NCBI GenBank assembly: GCA_002029295.1
Contig: MZGW01000004.1
Location: 62,001 to 126,000, forward strand
Direction: 5' to 3'
DNA: 64,000 bases
DNA from: Alkalithermobacter paradoxus
GTDB lineage: Bacteria; Bacillota; Clostridia; Peptostreptococcales; Peptostreptococcaceae
A model generated the notes under the pieces. The model searched no databases. It had not been told where the DNA came from and was given only the letters and a program-made list of their open reading frames with translations. Positions 18,212 to 26,991 of this stretch are shown piece by piece (within the stretch, counting starts at the first letter, position 1; the number at the start of each line of letters is the position of its first letter). Made by a program: the position numbers and the translations under genes.

Positions 18212-18233
18212 AGGCCTTAGGGTCTTTTTTTTT
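18210..18233 (+). terminator. terminator after Eis-like gene
   Basis: AAGGCC-TTAG-GGTCTT hairpin (one G-T pair) followed by a long T run immediately after the stop codon. Confidence 0.75.
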
Positions 18234-18267
18234 CTTTTTGAATAAATTTATTATAGGAGGTGAAATT

Positions 18268-18504
18268 ATGGAATATTATGCTAATCCTATAATAATTTCA
18301 ATTATAATTGGTCTGACTCAAGCGGCAAAAACAGCTGGATTTCCAAGTAGATATGCCCCGCTATTGGCACTTTTTTTAGGTATAGGTATATCGATATTTT
18401 ATGATACATCTATAGATGTAAAGGAGAGAGTTTTAAAAGGAGTAATAGCAGGACTCACATCAAGTGGATTATTCTCAGGATGCAAATCTATAGTAAAAAA
18501 GTGA
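18268..18504 (+). CDS. small holin-like membrane protein
   Basis: 78 residues from the ATG that follows TAGGAGGTGAAATT; an in-frame upstream extension to 18238 is unlikely. Two hydrophobic helices flank PSRYAPLLALFLGIGIS, and the end carries VLKGVIAGLTSSGLFSG. This pattern is like phage holins of the A118/Hol118 type. No endolysin or other phage gene is near. It may be a domesticated holin or a small membrane protein of other function. Confidence 0.68.
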   Translation: MEYYANPIIISIIIGLTQAAKTAGFPSRYAPLLALFLGIGISIFYDTSIDVKERVLKGVIAGLTSSGLFSGCKSIVKK

Positions 18505-18587
18505 AATTGTACCGATGCAATTTATGTTGTTGCATAACGATCACCCTGATATAATTTCATTATGAAAAATATAAAGGGGGATTCAAG

Positions 18588-19097
18588 ATGGAAAGAACAA
18601 AAAAATTAACACTTACAGCCGTTATGGTAGCACTTGTGTGTGTAGGAACAATGGTTATAAATATTCCTATGCCAGCTACAAATGGGTTTGTCAATATAGG
18701 AGATAGTATGATATTTATAACTTCAATATTGTTTGGACCAACGGTAGGTATGATTGCTGGAGGAATAGGATCTGCTCTTGCAGATATATTGCTTGGATAT
18801 GCACATTGGGCTCCATTTACTTTAGTAATAAAAGGACTTGAAGGATTTGTAGTTGGATATATCGTAAGAAAATCTCTAAGCAAAGGAAGAATGGTATTTG
18901 GAACATTGGCTGGAGCAGCTATAATGATTATTGGATACTATATTGCAGGCGGAGTGCTTTATGATTTTGCAGTTTCTTTAAAAGACATACCAGGAAATAT
19001 AATACAGGGTGCTAGCAGTATTGCAATAGGTGTTCCGATTGCTATTGCTATAGGTAACACATCATATTTCAGAAATAACATAAAATCTAAGGTATAG
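18588..19097 (+). CDS. ECF transporter S component
   Basis: 169 residues, five to six membrane helices, with the S-component pattern FGPTVGMIAGGIGSALADILLG and a Trp/Pro-containing loop (AHWAPFTLVIKGLEG). S components bind a vitamin or metal-like substrate and borrow a shared EcfA/A'/T module, which is not in this window. AAAGGGGG precedes the ATG. I see no riboswitch I can name in the 83-nt upstream gap, so the substrate remains open. Confidence 0.85.
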   Translation: MERTKKLTLTAVMVALVCVGTMVINIPMPATNGFVNIGDSMIFITSILFGPTVGMIAGGIGSALADILLGYAHWAPFTLVIKGLEGFVVGYIVRKSLSKGRMVFGTLAGAAIMIIGYYIAGGVLYDFAVSLKDIPGNIIQGASSIAIGVPIAIAIGNTSYFRNNIKSKV

Positions 19098-19119
19098 GCT
19101 GTGCTAAATTTAGCACAGC
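19098..19119 (+). terminator. hairpin after ECF S component
   Basis: GCTGTGCTAAA / TTTAGCACAGC perfect inverted repeat starting just after the stop; the T run is short (TCTTTAATT). Confidence 0.65.
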
Positions 19120-19192
19120 TTCTTTAATTGTTATTATATTTCAATAAATTGGTATAATAATCAATATAATATATTTAGAGGGAGTGAGAATA

Positions 19193-19930
19193 TTGAAATT
19201 GACTATTATAGGTGCCTATGGGCCATACCCTAAAGCTGGAGGTGCTTGTTCAGGTTATTTAATAGAGTGGGAAGGAAATAAATTGCTCTTAGATCTTGGA
19301 AATGGAGTTTTAAGTAAATATTTAAGCCTTGGACATAAAGCACAAGATTTGACAGGAATAATAATATCACATCTTCATGCAGATCATATGAGTGATTTAT
19401 TAGTTTTAAGGTATCTACTTCAAATACAATTAATGAACAAAACTATCAAAAAAGGAATACCTGTTTATTGTCCTTCAACTCCTACTAAGTTCTATAATGA
19501 GATAAACTACAAAAATGTATACGAAGTAAACACAATAACAGATAAACAAGAAATAAGTTTAAACGGTTTAAATATAACGTTTCATAAGACAAATCATCCT
19601 GTTGAATGCTACCTTACAAGTATAAAGTACAAAGGGAAGAAGTTTGTATATACTGGAGATACAGCTTATTTTAAGGAAATTGAGAATATAGTAGACCAAA
19701 GCGATATGCTTTTATGTGAAGGTGGTATATTAGATAGTCAAAAAACCTCAACTACACCTCATTTATCATCAAAAGAAGCTGCCCAAATAGCTCAAGTTTC
19801 AAATGTAAAAAGCTTAATTTTAACCCATATATACCCAGAAAATGATATTGAAGATATATTTAAAGAAGCTAAGAATTATTATTCTGGAAACCTTAAAATA
19901 GCAACAGAAAACACCTCATATGATATCTAA
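19193..19930 (+). CDS. MBL-fold hydrolase (RNase Z/YhfI-like)
   Basis: 245 residues from TTG 19193 (GGGAGTGAG upstream; in-frame GTG 19184 overlaps that site). It has the zinc-binding SHLHADHMSD, FVYTGDTAYF and LILTHIYPEN motifs and a cytoplasmic layout without signal peptide. It resembles YhfI, a beta-lactamase-fold hydrolase of unsettled substrate. Its end overlaps the start of the comEC-like gene by 11 nt, so the two are translationally coupled. It is not of the DNA-internalisation MBL type. Confidence 0.85.
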   Translation: MKLTIIGAYGPYPKAGGACSGYLIEWEGNKLLLDLGNGVLSKYLSLGHKAQDLTGIIISHLHADHMSDLLVLRYLLQIQLMNKTIKKGIPVYCPSTPTKFYNEINYKNVYEVNTITDKQEISLNGLNITFHKTNHPVECYLTSIKYKGKKFVYTGDTAYFKEIENIVDQSDMLLCEGGILDSQKTSTTPHLSSKEAAQIAQVSNVKSLILTHIYPENDIEDIFKEAKNYYSGNLKIATENTSYDI

Positions 19931-21218
19931 TGTTAGAAGACCTATTTTATTGGTATTTTGTATAGGCTTACTATTTGTCTTTGTATATACTAAAATATAC
20001 AAAGATCCTTTTGCTGTCCACGATAAAGAAAGTGTAAAAATAAGTGGGATAATAAAAAATATAGAATATAAAGATAAATACTTTCAATATCATATCGGGA
20101 ATATTTTGGTTAGGGATTTTAATAAAAGTGAGAATATAAAGGTTGGTTTTAAAGTTGATATAAATGGAAGATTTCAATCTATAGATGACTTGAAATTTGA
20201 TGATTTTGATTATGGATTATACTTAAAATCAAAAGGATATAGGGGTATTGTAGTAGTCAGTAGTGTAAAAGTTATAAAAGAAAAAAACAATATATATTAC
20301 ATTGCTAACAATTTCAAAAACTATATTAAAGAAAGAATAAATTTACTTTATAAAGCATATTCACCATTCCTATATGCACTGATTTTAGGAGATAAAACTG
20401 ATATAGATAAATATATTATTGATAATTTTTCAAAGACTGGAACATCACATATAATTGCATTATCAGGATTACATGTAGGTATAATAGGTGGAGTACTTAC
20501 ATTTTTAACTAGAGGAATAAAGAAAGAATATAGATTTATACTTATTTGTACGGCTTTGATATTTTATTGCTTTATTGTTGGTTTTACTCCTTCAATAGTT
20601 AGGGCCACTATATTTATAATGATGATATATATAGCATCACTTATAGAAAGAGAATATGATATTATATGTAGCTTATCATTAGTAGGAACTTTACTAATAA
20701 TCAAAAACCCATTTATAATATATAATTTAAGTTTTCAGCTTTCATTTATGGCTGTACTTTCTATATCTTACTTTTATAAGACTATAGACAAATATGTTAA
20801 ATATCCTTTGATATCAGTCTCGCTATCTGCATCAATATTGACATGGCCTATAATTTATTATAATTATAGGATTTTTTCTATAATATCAGTATTAGCTAAT
20901 TTACTTATATTAGGGGTTGTAGGCTTTATAATAATACTGTCTATAACTAGCATACTTTTAAGTATAATTAACACAAATTTAGCCTTTTTGATTGCTAACA
21001 TAAATTTAGTATTTATAAAATACATACTTATTATTGTAGAATACTTAGCAAGTGTTAGATACTCTCATATTGAATTTAACAGTTCAAGTCTAATGTTGAT
21101 TGTGTTATATTATATAATTATATCAATTTATATGATATACAAAGAAGTGAAGACGATAAAGGAGCAAAAAAATGGAGTACACGGATATAATAAAGGATAT
21201 GAAAAAAGGAGTATATAA
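19920..21218 (+). CDS. comEC: ComEC/Rec2 channel protein lacking the MBL domain
   Basis: 432 residues: two N-terminal hydrophobic segments, an OB-fold-like region (about 35-130), then the multi-helix competence domain with TGTSHIIALSGLHVGIIGG. Full ComEC proteins run to about 750 residues and end in an MBL nuclease-like domain. This one stops after the membrane domain. The stop is real in frame and holA starts 47 nt before it. Family role: passage of single-stranded DNA across the membrane. Confidence 0.88.
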   Translation: MISNVRRPILLVFCIGLLFVFVYTKIYKDPFAVHDKESVKISGIIKNIEYKDKYFQYHIGNILVRDFNKSENIKVGFKVDINGRFQSIDDLKFDDFDYGLYLKSKGYRGIVVVSSVKVIKEKNNIYYIANNFKNYIKERINLLYKAYSPFLYALILGDKTDIDKYIIDNFSKTGTSHIIALSGLHVGIIGGVLTFLTRGIKKEYRFILICTALIFYCFIVGFTPSIVRATIFIMMIYIASLIEREYDIICSLSLVGTLLIIKNPFIIYNLSFQLSFMAVLSISYFYKTIDKYVKYPLISVSLSASILTWPIIYYNYRIFSIISVLANLLILGVVGFIIILSITSILLSIINTNLAFLIANINLVFIKYILIIVEYLASVRYSHIEFNSSSLMLIVLYYIIISIYMIYKEVKTIKEQKNGVHGYNKGYEKRSI

Positions 21219-22203
21219 AAGATTATACTTGTTTTATGGCAAAGAATCATACTTGCTTGATAACGTATTTAAAGTAGCTAAACAAAATTTAAATGAATCA
21301 TTCCTAGATTTTAACTTTTCTGTAATGGATGGAAAAGAAATTAATTTAGATACACTTATAGGGAGTGTAGAGACTTTTCCATTTATGGATGAAAGAAAAA
21401 TAATTATAGTTAAGGACTTTGAACTCTTGAAAGGAAAGAAAAGAAATTTTTCTAATGAAGATGAAGAAGAACTGATAAGATATTTTAGCAATATGCCACA
21501 AACATCTACTCTTATATTTATAGTGTATGGAGATATTGATAAAAGAAAGAAGATAGTAAAAGAAATTCAAAGTAATGGACTTTTAGTTAATTGCGATAAA
21601 TTAAGAGGAAATGACCTTCTAAAGTGGGCGGATAAAAAGTTTAAGAATTATAAAAGTATAATAGATTACAAAGAATTAATATACTTTTTGTCAGTTCAAG
21701 ATTATGAAAATAAAAACTCTACAAAGACACTTTCTGATCTTGAAAATGAGATAATAAAGATAAGTTCTTTTGTTGGAAGAGAAAATAAAGTTACAAAAGA
21801 AATCATCGATGAGCTGTCTACAAAAAAAGTCGATAATGATATATTTAAACTTATAGAAGCTATAGGAAACAAAAACTGTACCTTAGGAGTGAAGATACTA
21901 AATGATATAATATCTGAAGGTGAATCATCTTTGATGGTATTATCGATGATAGCAAGACAGTTTAGAATAATAATGCAGTGTAAAGAACTTCAGGTAAAGG
22001 GCTACTCATCAAAAATTATTGCCCAGAAGTTAGGGCTTCATCCATATGTAGTTACAAAAGCATTAAAACAAAGTGATGTGTTCGATGAAAGTGCTATAGT
22101 AAAGACTCTAAATGAATGTATACAAACAGACTTTTGTATAAAAAATGGATTGATAAAGGACAAAATAGCATTAGAAATGCTTATAACTAGTTTATGTATA
22201 TAA
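21172..22203 (+). CDS. holA: DNA polymerase III subunit delta
   Basis: 343 residues. It opens the beta clamp as part of the clamp loader. N-terminal AAA-like domain begins YKRLYLFYGKESYLLD, followed by a helical lid and C-terminal collar domain. The ATG at 21172 follows AAGGAGC and lies inside the 3' end of comEC, overlapping it by 47 nt. The comEC-holA-rpsT order is common in Firmicutes. Confidence 0.93.
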   Translation: MEYTDIIKDMKKGVYKRLYLFYGKESYLLDNVFKVAKQNLNESFLDFNFSVMDGKEINLDTLIGSVETFPFMDERKIIIVKDFELLKGKKRNFSNEDEEELIRYFSNMPQTSTLIFIVYGDIDKRKKIVKEIQSNGLLVNCDKLRGNDLLKWADKKFKNYKSIIDYKELIYFLSVQDYENKNSTKTLSDLENEIIKISSFVGRENKVTKEIIDELSTKKVDNDIFKLIEAIGNKNCTLGVKILNDIISEGESSLMVLSMIARQFRIIMQCKELQVKGYSSKIIAQKLGLHPYVVTKALKQSDVFDESAIVKTLNECIQTDFCIKNGLIKDKIALEMLITSLCI

Positions 22204-22210
22204 TATCAAA

Positions 22211-22234
22211 AAACCCCAGGATATCCTGGGGTTT
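22211..22234. terminator. bidirectional terminator
   Basis: AAACCCCAGGAT / ATCCTGGGGTTT perfect palindrome between the convergent holA and rpsT genes. Confidence 0.85.
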
Positions 22235-22269
22235 ATAATTGACACGGTCCGATTGAAATAAGTACAATA

Positions 22270-22539
22270 CTAAGCTTGAGTAGCAGCGTTTAATCTCTTA
22301 GCTAACTTAGAGATTTTTCTAGCAGCAGCATTTTTGTGTAAAGTTCCTTTAGCTGCAACTTGAGATATCTTCTTCTCAGCAAATCTGAATTTTATTGTAG
22401 CTTCCTCTATATTTCCAGCCATTAAAGCTTCTTCAAATCTTCTTATAGCTGTTTTAACTTGAGATTTTCTAGCTCTATTTAATTCAGTTTTCTTAGCTAT
22501 TACATTAATTCTTTTCTTAGCTGATTTTATGTTTGCCAA
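22270..22539 (-). CDS. rpsT: 30S ribosomal protein S20
   Basis: 89 residues, very Lys/Ala/Arg-rich, beginning MANIKSAKKRI with TTG as start codon. GGGGGTG lies 6 nt upstream. A longer frame to 22620 exists but has no site. S20 binds 16S rRNA in small-subunit assembly. UUG is also the start of E. coli rpsT, where it matters for autoregulation. It faces holA and is divergent from gpr. Confidence 0.96.
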   Translation of the reverse strand: MANIKSAKKRINVIAKKTELNRARKSQVKTAIRRFEEALMAGNIEEATIKFRFAEKKISQVAAKGTLHKNAAARKISKLAKRLNAATQA

Positions 22540-22591
22540 CGTGTTCACCCCCTTGTAAGCGAGATACATTTCTTCAATGTCAACAAAGTAG

Positions 22592-22620
22592 ATTTTATCA
22601 GAAAAGAAAATAAAAATCAA
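22592..22620 (-). promoter_or_regulatory. promoter of rpsT
   Basis: On the minus strand TTGATT, a 17-nt spacer and TAAAAT. It predicts a leader of roughly 45 nt before the TTG start. Confidence 0.6.
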
Positions 22621-22818
22621 GAAGAAATATATATTAATTACTTTCAGAAAATATACCTATAAGATTATCTGCAATATTTAAGAAAAATATACCAATAAAA
22701 TGAATAAAAAATATTTAAATTAAGTGGTAATTTAAGGGTCAATATAATCTTGTATATGTTATAAAAAATCTATCTTCTGTCAAAAATAAAAATACATAAT
22801 ATAGAAGGAGGAATTATC

Positions 22819-23772
22819 TTGATAAACAAACATATTAGAACGGACTTAGCTATAGAAGCAAGAGAACTTTATAGTGAAGACAGAAATATCGAAATACCTG
22901 GAGTGAAAGTAGAACAAGAAAAAGGCAATGACTATACTGTAACTAGAGTTGATATCTTTAATGAAGAAGGCAAACAAATAATGGGAAAAGAAAAGGGTGT
23001 CTACATAACAATTGAATCAAAACTAATAAGCTTTGATGATGATGATTCTAGAGAAATTATAATAGACGCTATTCATAAAGAATTAAGTAAACTATTAGGA
23101 GATTTCAAAAATAAAAAGGCGCTAGTTATAGGGCTTGGAAACTGGAATATAACATCTGATGCACTAGGACCTAAAGTAGTTGCTAACACATTAGTTACAA
23201 GACATTTATTTGAAGCTTACAATAAAGAATACGATGATGATGTGAATGAAGTTGCAGCATTAAGTCCAGGGGTTATGGGTATCACTGGAATAGAAACAAG
23301 TGAAACTGTTAAAGCTTTAGTTGAAATGATAAAACCAGATGTAGTTATAGCAGTTGATGCACTTGCTTCTAGAAAATTAGAAAGAGTTAACAATACTGTT
23401 CAAATATCTACAGCAGGAATTTCACCTGGTGCAGGAATAGGCAATGTAAGAAAAGCATTAGATCAAGAATATTTGAATGTTCCTGTGATAGCTATTGGAG
23501 TACCTACAGTTGTTGATGCAGCAACTTTAACTTCTGATGTTATTGATTACACTATAGACAATCTTATACAAGAAAGTAAAAAGGGCAAAGATTTTTACAA
23601 GATGCTAAAGTCACTAAAAGAAGAAGAAAAATATTCACTGATAAAAGATATATTAGAGCCTTACGGTCAAAATGTAGTAGTAACTCCAAAGGATATAGAT
23701 GAGATAATAGATAATTTATCCTATGTTATAAGTACTGCAATAAATAAATCTTTACATCCAGGAATAAATTAG
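22819..23772 (+). CDS. gpr: germination protease GPR
   Basis: 317 residues. It degrades small acid-soluble spore proteins during germination after being made as a zymogen in the forespore. Typical stretches are IRTDLAIEA near the start (propeptide-type), LVIGLGNWNITSDALGPK, SPGVMGITGIET and DAATLTSDVIDYT. It starts with TTG after GAAGGAGG. It is divergent from rpsT and followed by spoIIP, the usual order. A forespore promoter is expected, but I could not fix one in the 279-nt gap 22540-22818. Confidence 0.95.
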   Translation: MINKHIRTDLAIEARELYSEDRNIEIPGVKVEQEKGNDYTVTRVDIFNEEGKQIMGKEKGVYITIESKLISFDDDDSREIIIDAIHKELSKLLGDFKNKKALVIGLGNWNITSDALGPKVVANTLVTRHLFEAYNKEYDDDVNEVAALSPGVMGITGIETSETVKALVEMIKPDVVIAVDALASRKLERVNNTVQISTAGISPGAGIGNVRKALDQEYLNVPVIAIGVPTVVDAATLTSDVIDYTIDNLIQESKKGKDFYKMLKSLKEEEKYSLIKDILEPYGQNVVVTPKDIDEIIDNLSYVISTAINKSLHPGIN

Positions 23773-23820
23773 TATATCAGAGCATATTGATATATAAATG
23801 GGACAAGAGGAGGTATACTA

Positions 23821-24846
23821 ATGAAAAAAAATAACATAGCAGTTATTCTAGTTTTAGGTATGTTGTTTGTATCTATATTTTCTTTTACAAGTTTTGCGAT
23901 AGGATCAAATCAAGAAGATTTTCTCAAATTTCTTATTAGAAAAACTTATCCTGAATTGGGACTAGAAGGAGAAAATAAGGGTCTTATGAGAAGTGCATTA
24001 GCACTTTTTAGAAGAAATAATGATACTGAAATTACTCAAACAAATGATAATGGATTTGTCAGCATAGAGGTTGTAGATGAAGAAAATGTTGAAACTTTAA
24101 GTCATGACATAGAAGCTGTGGTATCTGATGACAGTAAAAATACACAACAACCAGCTCAAACTATAAATGCGGTTGTTCCTCCAAAAATAGATATTGTAAA
24201 AGGAAAGCCTCAAATACTTATTTACCATACTCATGGAACGGAAAGTTACGAAACAAGTGATGATGATCCTAAGAGAGTAGGAAGATATCATTCTCTAAAT
24301 GAAAAATACAACGTAATGGCTGTAGGATCCAAACTTAAAAAACTTTTAGAAGAAAGAGGATATACAGTTATACACAGCAAAGAATACCACGACTATCCTT
24401 CGTTTAATGGGTCATACGCAAGGTCTATAAAACCAGCATCACAAATTCTAAAAGAAAACGACACTATAAAAGTAGTATTTGATGTACATAGAGATGCAAT
24501 TAGTGGAGTTGATGAAAGCAATAGACAAGCGTTTAAAAAACAAAATACAGTGAAAATAAATGGAGAAGATGTTGCTAAATTTATGATTGTTGTAGGAGGT
24601 AACACTCCTAATAGAAAACAAGTTGAGAACTTTGCAAACTATATAACTATGGTGGCAAATCAAAAGTATCCTGGTATTGCAAGACCTGTAAGGGTAAATA
24701 ATACTGCAAAATACAATCAATATCTTTCAAATAACTACGCTTTATTAGAAGTTGGGACATTCCTAAATACAATAGATGAAGCTTTAAGGACAACGGAGTA
24801 TTTAGCTGAGATTATAGATGAAGTTATAAAAAGTACGAATAGGTGA
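23821..24846 (+). CDS. spoIIP: stage II sporulation protein P
   Basis: 341 residues with an N-terminal signal or anchor (about 7-27). The C-terminal amidase/endopeptidase domain contains the metal-site pieces YHTHGTESY and DVHRDAI and ends LLEVGTFLNT. It works with SpoIID and SpoIIM in thinning septal peptidoglycan at engulfment. AGAGGAGG precedes the ATG. It follows gpr by 48 nt. Confidence 0.95.
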   Translation: MKKNNIAVILVLGMLFVSIFSFTSFAIGSNQEDFLKFLIRKTYPELGLEGENKGLMRSALALFRRNNDTEITQTNDNGFVSIEVVDEENVETLSHDIEAVVSDDSKNTQQPAQTINAVVPPKIDIVKGKPQILIYHTHGTESYETSDDDPKRVGRYHSLNEKYNVMAVGSKLKKLLEERGYTVIHSKEYHDYPSFNGSYARSIKPASQILKENDTIKVVFDVHRDAISGVDESNRQAFKKQNTVKINGEDVAKFMIVVGGNTPNRKQVENFANYITMVANQKYPGIARPVRVNNTAKYNQYLSNNYALLEVGTFLNTIDEALRTTEYLAEIIDEVIKSTNR

Positions 24847-24850
24847 TAGT

Positions 24851-25060
24851 ATGGGAAGATTAGAAAGAACATTACAAAGAAAAAAAGATAAAAAATTTAA
24901 GAAAATAGGTTTTGTAGTTAGCATATTTATATTTTTAGTACTAGTAGTTGGTATAACTATTATAGACTATAGAACAGGAAACTTTTTAGGAATTTATGAC
25001 CGACCATTATTTATGAAAATATATGATTTTACAAAAGGTTTATCTTATCAATTAAGATAA
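24851..25060 (+). CDS. small single-pass membrane protein
   Basis: 69 residues: a Lys/Arg-rich N-terminal 20 residues, one membrane helix (about 20-41) and a short outer tail. It begins 4 nt after the spoIIP stop, so it is likely co-translated with it. I do not recognise a named family. Its last codons form one arm of the terminator that ends the gpr-spoIIP transcript. Confidence 0.75.
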   Translation: MGRLERTLQRKKDKKFKKIGFVVSIFIFLVLVVGITIIDYRTGNFLGIYDRPLFMKIYDFTKGLSYQLR

Positions 25061-25070
25061 ACCTTGTTTT
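25035..25070 (+). terminator. terminator overlapping the end of the small membrane gene
   Basis: AAGGTTTATCTT / AAGATAAACCTT (12 bp, 7-nt loop) followed by GTTTTG. The 5' arm is within the coding sequence. Confidence 0.8.
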
Positions 25071-25147
25071 GTATTGAAATATAGGCTATTACATTATAAA
25101 ATAAGATAGTTAATATAGTAATTTTTCTAAGGAGGAAAATATGTTTT

Positions 25148-26950
25148 ATGAGTAGACAAAGCAAAATTCGTAATTTTAGTATTATAGCCCATATAGATCA
25201 CGGAAAATCTACTTTAGCAGATAGATTAATACAAGAAACTGGACTTGTAAGCGAAAGAGAAATGAAAGAACAGCTTCTAGATAATATGGACCTTGAAAGA
25301 GAAAGAGGTATTACAATAAAGCTTCAGAATGTAAGACTTGTTTACAAGGCAAATGACGGAGAAGAATATTTCCTAAATCTAATAGATACTCCAGGACATG
25401 TAGATTTTAACTACGAAGTATCTAGAAGTCTTGCTGCGTGTGAAGGAGCTATACTCGTAGTAGATGCTGCACAAGGTGTCGAAGCACAAACCCTTGCTAA
25501 TGTATATTTAGCATTAGACCAAGATCTTGAAATAGTACCAGTAATAAACAAAATAGATCTTCCAAGTGCTAGACCAGATGAAATAAAAGAAGAAATAGAG
25601 GATATAATAGGTCTTGATGCTCAAAATGCACCTTTAATATCGGCAAAAGAAGGACTAAATATAAGAGATGTTTTAGAAGCTATAGTAAACAACATACCAG
25701 CTCCAAGTGGAGATGAAGATGCCCCTTTGAAAGCATTAATATTTGATTCTTATTACGATAGTTACAAAGGAGTTGTAGCTTATATAAGAGTATTTAATGG
25801 AAGCATAACAAAGGGAATGAAAATCAAGATGATGAATACAGGAAAAGTATTCGAAGTTACTGAAGTTGGAGTAATGGCTCCAGGACAAAGGCCAGTTGAA
25901 GAATTAAGAGCTGGAGAAGTTGGATATGTTGCAGCAAGTATAAAAGACATAAGAAGCTGTCAAGTTGGAGATACTATAACAGATGCACAAAACCCTACAG
26001 AAAATCCTCTACCAGGATACAAAAAAGCAACTCCTATGGTTTATTGCGGAATTTATCCAGCAGAAGGGGAGAAATACGAAAATATAAGAGATGCCTTAGA
26101 TAAGTTAAAAGTAAATGATGCATCTTTAGAATACGAACCTGAAACATCTGCTGCTTTAGGATTTGGATTTAGATGTGGATTTTTAGGATTACTTCATATG
26201 GAAATAATTCAAGAAAGACTTGAAAGAGAATTTGACTTAAATATAATTACAACTGCTCCTTCTGTTATATACAGAGTAACTAAAAATAGCGGAGAAGTAG
26301 TAATGATCCAAAATCCAACAAATCTTCCTGCACCAACTGAAATAAAAATGATAGAAGAACCTATAGTTAAAGCCGACATTATAGTTCCAAAAGATTATGT
26401 AGGAGCTGTTATGGAACTTGCTCAAGAAAGACGTGGAGAAATGGTGAATATGGAATATATAGATCCAAAGAGAGTAATGCTCCACTATGAACTTCCACTT
26501 AATGAAGTAGTATACGACTTTTTCGATGCATTAAAATCTAGAACCAAAGGATATGGATCTTTAGATTATGAATTCAAAGAGTACAAGCCATCAAAACTTG
26601 TTAAACTTGATATACTAATAAATAAAGAACAAGTTGATGCACTTTCATTTATAGTACATGAATCAAGAGCATATATGAGAGGAAAGGCAATGTGTGAGAA
26701 ATTAAAAGAAGAAATACCAAGACACCAATTCCCGATTCCTATACAATCTGCTGTTGGAAGCAAAGTAATATCTAGAGAAACTATAAGTGCTTTAAGAAAA
26801 GACGTATTAGCTAAATGTTATGGTGGAGATATTTCACGTAAGAGAAAACTTCTTGAAAAACAAAAAGAAGGTAAAAAACGTATGAGACAAATAGGAAGTG
26901 TAGAGGTTCCACAAAAAGCATTCATGTCAGTGCTAAAAATAGATCAATAA
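25148..26950 (+). CDS. lepA: elongation factor 4 (LepA)
   Basis: 600 residues, full length. It has the translational GTPase motifs [16 protein letters not shown] and NKIDLP, EF-G-like domains, and the LepA-specific C-terminal domain ([16 protein letters not shown]). It acts on ribosomes under stress. ATG 25148 follows GGAGG; an ATG at 25141 opens only a four-codon frame. Confidence 0.97.
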   Translation: MSRQSKIRNFSIIAHIDHGKSTLADRLIQETGLVSEREMKEQLLDNMDLERERGITIKLQNVRLVYKANDGEEYFLNLIDTPGHVDFNYEVSRSLAACEGAILVVDAAQGVEAQTLANVYLALDQDLEIVPVINKIDLPSARPDEIKEEIEDIIGLDAQNAPLISAKEGLNIRDVLEAIVNNIPAPSGDEDAPLKALIFDSYYDSYKGVVAYIRVFNGSITKGMKIKMMNTGKVFEVTEVGVMAPGQRPVEELRAGEVGYVAASIKDIRSCQVGDTITDAQNPTENPLPGYKKATPMVYCGIYPAEGEKYENIRDALDKLKVNDASLEYEPETSAALGFGFRCGFLGLLHMEIIQERLEREFDLNIITTAPSVIYRVTKNSGEVVMIQNPTNLPAPTEIKMIEEPIVKADIIVPKDYVGAVMELAQERRGEMVNMEYIDPKRVMLHYELPLNEVVYDFFDALKSRTKGYGSLDYEFKEYKPSKLVKLDILINKEQVDALSFIVHESRAYMRGKAMCEKLKEEIPRHQFPIPIQSAVGSKVISRETISALRKDVLAKCYGGDISRKRKLLEKQKEGKKRMRQIGSVEVPQKAFMSVLKIDQ

Positions 26951-26980
26951 TGGTTAGGGCTATCCTAACCATTGTTTTTT
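26949..26980 (+). terminator. terminator between lepA and hemW
   Basis: AATGGTTAGG / CCTAACCATT stem with a GCTAT loop and a GTTTTTT tail. The hemW ribosome site follows directly, so readthrough may feed hemW. Confidence 0.8.
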
Positions 26981-26991
26981 GGAGGAAAACT

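Noticed and set aside
18505..18587. Riboswitch upstream of the ECF S component
   Set aside because: A TGCAA/TTGCA pairing is visible, but nothing matches the TPP, THF, cobalamin or preQ1 cores I know; too short for most.
22540..22818. Forespore (sigma-G) promoter for gpr
   Set aside because: A CATAATA occurs near 22795, but it is too close to the ribosome site and has no fitting -35.
25141..25155. ATG 25141 upstream of lepA as start
   Set aside because: It opens a four-codon frame ending in TAG; lepA starts at 25148 in another frame.
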